A DNA stretch of 16,213 nt from Anaerolineales bacterium (GTDB lineage: Bacteria; Chloroflexota; Anaerolineae; Anaerolineales; UBA4823). The notes under the pieces are model-generated. The model was not told where the DNA came from. It made no database searches and saw nothing but the letters and a program-made list of their open reading frames with translations. Position 1 is the stretch's first letter. Each line of letters opens with the position of its first letter. The stretch is taken from contig JAQUAE010000004.1 of the NCBI GenBank assembly GCA_028687395.1, forward strand, positions 1 through 16,213, in the 5' to 3' direction. The position numbers were made by a program, and so were the translations under genes. Below are positions 13,852 through 16,213 of the stretch, piece by piece.

Positions 13852-14601
13852 ATGGCGCTTATCAAAGGGCAATATGCCCCCGACTTCACCCTGAAGAACC
13901 AGGATGGCGTGGAGAGTCGCCTGAGCGATTACCGCGGCAAGCGCAACGTCGTCCTGGCCTTCTTCCCGCTGGCCTGGACGCCAATATGAACCAGCCAGAT
14001 CCCATCCTACCAGGCGGCTCTCGACCGGTTCGATGGGATGCAAACCCAGGTCCTGGGTTTGAGCGTGGACAGCGTGCCCTGCCTGAAGGCGTGGGCAGAT
14101 AGCCTGGGTGGCATCACCTATCCCCTGCTGAGCGATTTCTACCCCCACGGGCGCATCGCCCAGGCGTACGGCGTCTTCCGGCCGGACGGCACCAGCGAGC
14201 GGGCGATCTTCGTGATCGACAGAGAGGGCGTGATTCGCTACGTCGACGTGCACGACATCGACAAGCAGCCGGATAACGACGAGCTGTTCCGCGTGCTGGC
14301 GGAGATCGAGCCGGAGGCCGCGGCGCAAGCCCCGGTGGCAGCAGCGGAACCGGCAGAGGTAAACGCCGACGTGGTCATATACTGCACGCCGTGGTGCCCG
14401 GCCTGCCAGCGCGCCAAGGAATACCTCTACCAGCTCGGCATCCCCTTCGTGGAGATCGACATCTCGCGCGATCGTGAGGCCGCGGCGCGGGTGCGCGGCT
14501 GGGCGCGCGGCTACGAAACCACGCCCACCTTCGAGGTGCGCGGCAAGATCATCGTGGATTTCGACCGTTCGAAACTGGACCAGGTGTTGGGGTTCAAGTA
14601 A
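13852..14601 (+). CDS. Selenocysteine AhpE-type peroxiredoxin fused to glutaredoxin domain
   Basis: A continuous 249-residue frame with one in-frame TGA (13987-13989, residue 46), read as selenocysteine. Residues 1 to about 155 match AhpE-like one-Cys peroxiredoxins: APDFTLKNQDG, then P39-LAW-T43-PI-U46, which is the catalytic PxxxTxxC motif with TGA in place of Cys. YPLLSDFYPHGRIAQAYGVF and R117 (SERAIFVID) follow. After an Ala/Pro/Glu linker, residues about 170-249 form a glutaredoxin/mycoredoxin domain with C182-P-A-C185 and the TTPTF cis-proline loop. Mycobacterial AhpE is reduced by mycoredoxin-1, so the fusion joins peroxidase and reductant. C77 could be an additional redox cysteine. 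The protein would reduce hydroperoxides in the cytoplasm. The ATG at 13852 follows GGAGAG; an ATG at 13840 overlaps that site. A hairpin after the TGA supports recoding. Alternatives are a mutated Cys codon or a sequencing error. Confidence 0.87.
13987..14039 (+). promoter_or_regulatory. UGA codon with putative bacterial SECIS hairpin
   Basis: Nine bases after the TGA (13987-13989), ATCCCATC (13999-14006) pairs perfectly with GATGGGAT (14032-14039). Above a 2x2 internal loop, ACC (14009-14011) pairs with GGT (14027-14029). Past a bulged A (14012), GG (14013-14014) pairs with CC (14025-14026). The apical loop is CGGCTCTCGA (14015-14024), with a G in its second position, starting about 25 bases after the UGA. 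These features suit the bacterial SECIS consensus recognised by SelB. An alternative upper stem pairs CGG (14015-14017) with CCG (14025-14027). Confidence 0.72.
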
Positions 14602-14680
14602 GACGCGCCAGATCGAAGGAATGTGTATTCGTCGATTGTAAAGTTGGGCGAAGCGAGGTTCCGATTCATCATCAATTGAG

Positions 14681-14701
14681 ACCCTTCGCTTCGCTCAGGG
14701 T
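14681..14701. repeat. Palindromic repeat, copy 1 (TTCGCTTCGCTCAG type)
   Basis: ACCCT and AGGGT arms flank TCGCTTCGCTC. The unit shares the CTTCG...GCTCAG frame with the other copies and closely matches copy 5, including the following TG. Confidence 0.6.
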
Positions 14702-14714
14702 GACACGATTGCCC

Positions 14715-14741
14715 CCGCGCTGAGCCTATCGAAGGGCGCGG
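14715..14741. repeat. Palindromic repeat, copy 2 (inverted, CTGAGCCTATCGAAG type)
   Basis: CCGCGC (14715-14720) and GCGCGG (14736-14741) arms enclose TGAGCCTATCGAAGG. The core is the opposite orientation of copy 3, with changes in the middle. Confidence 0.6.
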
Positions 14742-14770
14742 TTATCTCAACCTACCATCACCTCACAAAA

Positions 14771-14793
14771 CTCCCTTCGACAAGCTCAGGGAG
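14771..14793. repeat. Palindromic repeat, copy 3 (CTTCGACAAGCTCAG type)
   Basis: CTCCCT and AGGGAG arms enclose TCGACAAGCTC. The core CTTCGACAAGCTCAG is a widely dispersed intergenic palindrome type that I recognise from many bacterial genomes. Confidence 0.65.
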
Positions 14794-14813
14794 GGTTGCG
14801 CATTAACGCACCC

Positions 14814-14836
14814 CGCGCTGAGCTTGTCGAAGCGCG
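14814..14836. repeat. Palindromic repeat, copy 4 (inverted, CTGAGCTTGTCGAAG type)
   Basis: CGCGCT and AGCGCG arms enclose GAGCTTGTCGA. The core CTGAGCTTGTCGAAG is the exact reverse complement of the core of copy 3, 20 bases away, so copies 3 and 4 form a larger inverted pair. Confidence 0.65.
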
Positions 14837-14885
14837 TTTAACGCGATAATTTAACTGCCACCAGTAAACATCTTACGGCATACCC

Positions 14886-14904
14886 CCCTTCGCTTCGCTC
14901 AGGG
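14886..14904. repeat. Palindromic repeat, copy 5 (TTCGCTTCGCTCAG type)
   Basis: CCCTTCGCTTCGCTCAGGG is the same unit as copy 1, in the same orientation, about 200 bases away. Both are followed by TG. It has CCCT/AGGG arms. Confidence 0.6.
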
Positions 14905-14974
14905 TGGCATATTTACAGTATCTGTATAGGGTTCCCGACGCTCAAACCCTCGGGGAGCAAAGTTCCAACATCAA

Positions 14975-15003
14975 GCGGGCGGCGCTTCAGCCGCCCGCCT
15001 TCT

Positions 15004-15007
<4 letters not shown>
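14975..15007. terminator. Hairpin terminator between convergent genes
   Basis: GCGGGCGGC (14975-14983) pairs perfectly with GCCGCCCGC (14990-14998) over a six-base loop. CTTCTTTAA follows on the plus strand, the better T-rich tail, so it is a good intrinsic terminator for transcription from the peroxiredoxin. It lies five bases beyond the stop codon of the minus-strand oxidoreductase and probably ends that transcript too, with a weaker tail. Confidence 0.7.
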
Positions 15008-16002
<995 letters not shown>

Positions 16003-16046
16003 CTGGATACCTCCTTGGAATGGCAGATCGTATTCCGGCCGCGGTC

Positions 16047-16213
16047 TCAGGGGGAACTGGCGCTGGTTTCCTTGTGATGCTCGACCAACTCCAAATCTTC
16101 AGGCAGGTCGATGTCCAGGGCAACGGAGGGCAGCTCGCATACCTCCAGCCGGGCGCCCGCCTGCAACGCTCGCTGGCAGTGGCGCTCGAACGAATCCGGC
16201 CCAAACTCGTATT
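16047..16213 (-). CDS. cofC: C-terminal part of CofC-like 2-phospho-L-lactate guanylyltransferase
   Basis: The minus strand is open from the window edge to a TGA at 16049-16047, giving 54 residues. The segment FGPDSFERHCQRALQAGARL followed by LPSVALDIDLPEDLELV matches the end of the CofC/FbiD family (FGxxSFxxHxxxAxxxG ... DxDxPxDL). That family couples GTP or a related nucleotide with 2-phospholactate or phosphoenolpyruvate in coenzyme F420 synthesis and releases PPi. The DIDLPEDL motif is also shared with other small nucleotidyltransferases such as MobA-like proteins, so the name rests on the SFxxH element and on the F420-type oxidoreductase next door. The N-terminal three quarters lie outside the window. 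The short tail after the motif (EHHKETSASSP) is variable in the family. Confidence 0.75.
   Translation of the reverse strand, partial: YEFGPDSFERHCQRALQAGARLEVCELPSVALDIDLPEDLELVEHHKETSASSP

Larger units (their letters stand above)
14602..15003. other. Non-coding region between convergent genes
   Basis: A 402-base stretch with no convincing coding sequence on either strand. It separates the plus-strand peroxiredoxin from the minus-strand oxidoreductase. It holds five related short palindromes (listed separately), a small dyad TACAG-TAT-CTGTA (14914-14926) and a strong hairpin terminator at the right end. No tRNA or other recognisable RNA gene was seen. Confidence 0.7.

Noticed and set aside
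13987..13989. TGA as a disabling nonsense mutation making the peroxiredoxin a pseudogene
   Set aside because: It falls exactly on the catalytic Cys position, the rest of the frame is intact and conserved, and a SECIS-like hairpin follows. Recoding explains all three better than decay.
14038..14601. Separate gene starting at the internal ATG 14038
   Set aside because: It would begin in the middle of the peroxiredoxin fold, has no ribosome binding site, and is in frame with the upstream 5' part across the TGA.
14602..15003. CRISPR array from the repeated palindromes
   Set aside because: Spacing and orientation are irregular, units are only about 20 bases and differ in their arms, and no cas genes are present.

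Overview
The window is GC-rich bacterial DNA with densely packed genes. It most resembles a Chloroflexota (Anaerolineae-like) genome. This is an inference from the mix of F420-related genes, a CBS-domain family II pyrophosphatase, molybdenum hydroxylase genes and the style of the proteins; no rRNA or other taxonomic marker is present.

Layout. 1-196 (-): start of a small membrane protein, cut by the window edge. 384-1733 (+): class III PLP aminotransferase, preceded by a 15-bp perfect dyad. 13649 down to 1767 (-): ten tightly spaced, often overlapping genes that look like one transcription unit. In transcription order they are: hotdog thioesterase; YgfM-like FAD protein; CcrM-like DNA adenine methyltransferase; fused [2Fe-2S]/molybdopterin hydroxylase (XdhD/Mop-like); CBS-containing Mn pyrophosphatase; XdhC-type maturation factor; fused FAD/[2Fe-2S] subunit; two-helix membrane protein; a 572-aa protein of unknown function; and UbiX flavin prenyltransferase. 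The core is a molybdenum hydroxylase with two FAD and two iron-sulfur modules but only one Mo subunit in view. The cell-cycle-type methyltransferase sits between the FAD and Mo genes.

13852-14601 (+), divergent from that unit: the most notable gene. It reads as one 249-codon frame interrupted by a single TGA exactly where an AhpE-type peroxiredoxin has its peroxidatic cysteine (PxxxTxxU). A hairpin follows the TGA at the position expected of a bacterial SECIS element. I interpret the gene as a selenocysteine peroxiredoxin fused to a C-terminal glutaredoxin/mycoredoxin domain, so peroxidase and its likely reductant are on one chain.

14602-15003 has no gene. It holds five short palindromic repeats built on TTCG...GCTCAG, and a strong hairpin terminator between convergent genes. 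15004-16002 (-) is an F420-type LLM oxidoreductase. 16047-16213 (-) is the C-terminus of a CofC-like 2-phospho-L-lactate guanylyltransferase, an F420 biosynthesis enzyme, so these two form a small coenzyme F420 unit.

Functional theme: flavin, deazaflavin, molybdenum and selenium redox chemistry. Use of selenocysteine would require SelA/B/C/D elsewhere in the genome. A selenium-using cell also makes it plausible, but unproven, that the XdhD/YgfM-like hydroxylase is of the selenium-dependent kind.
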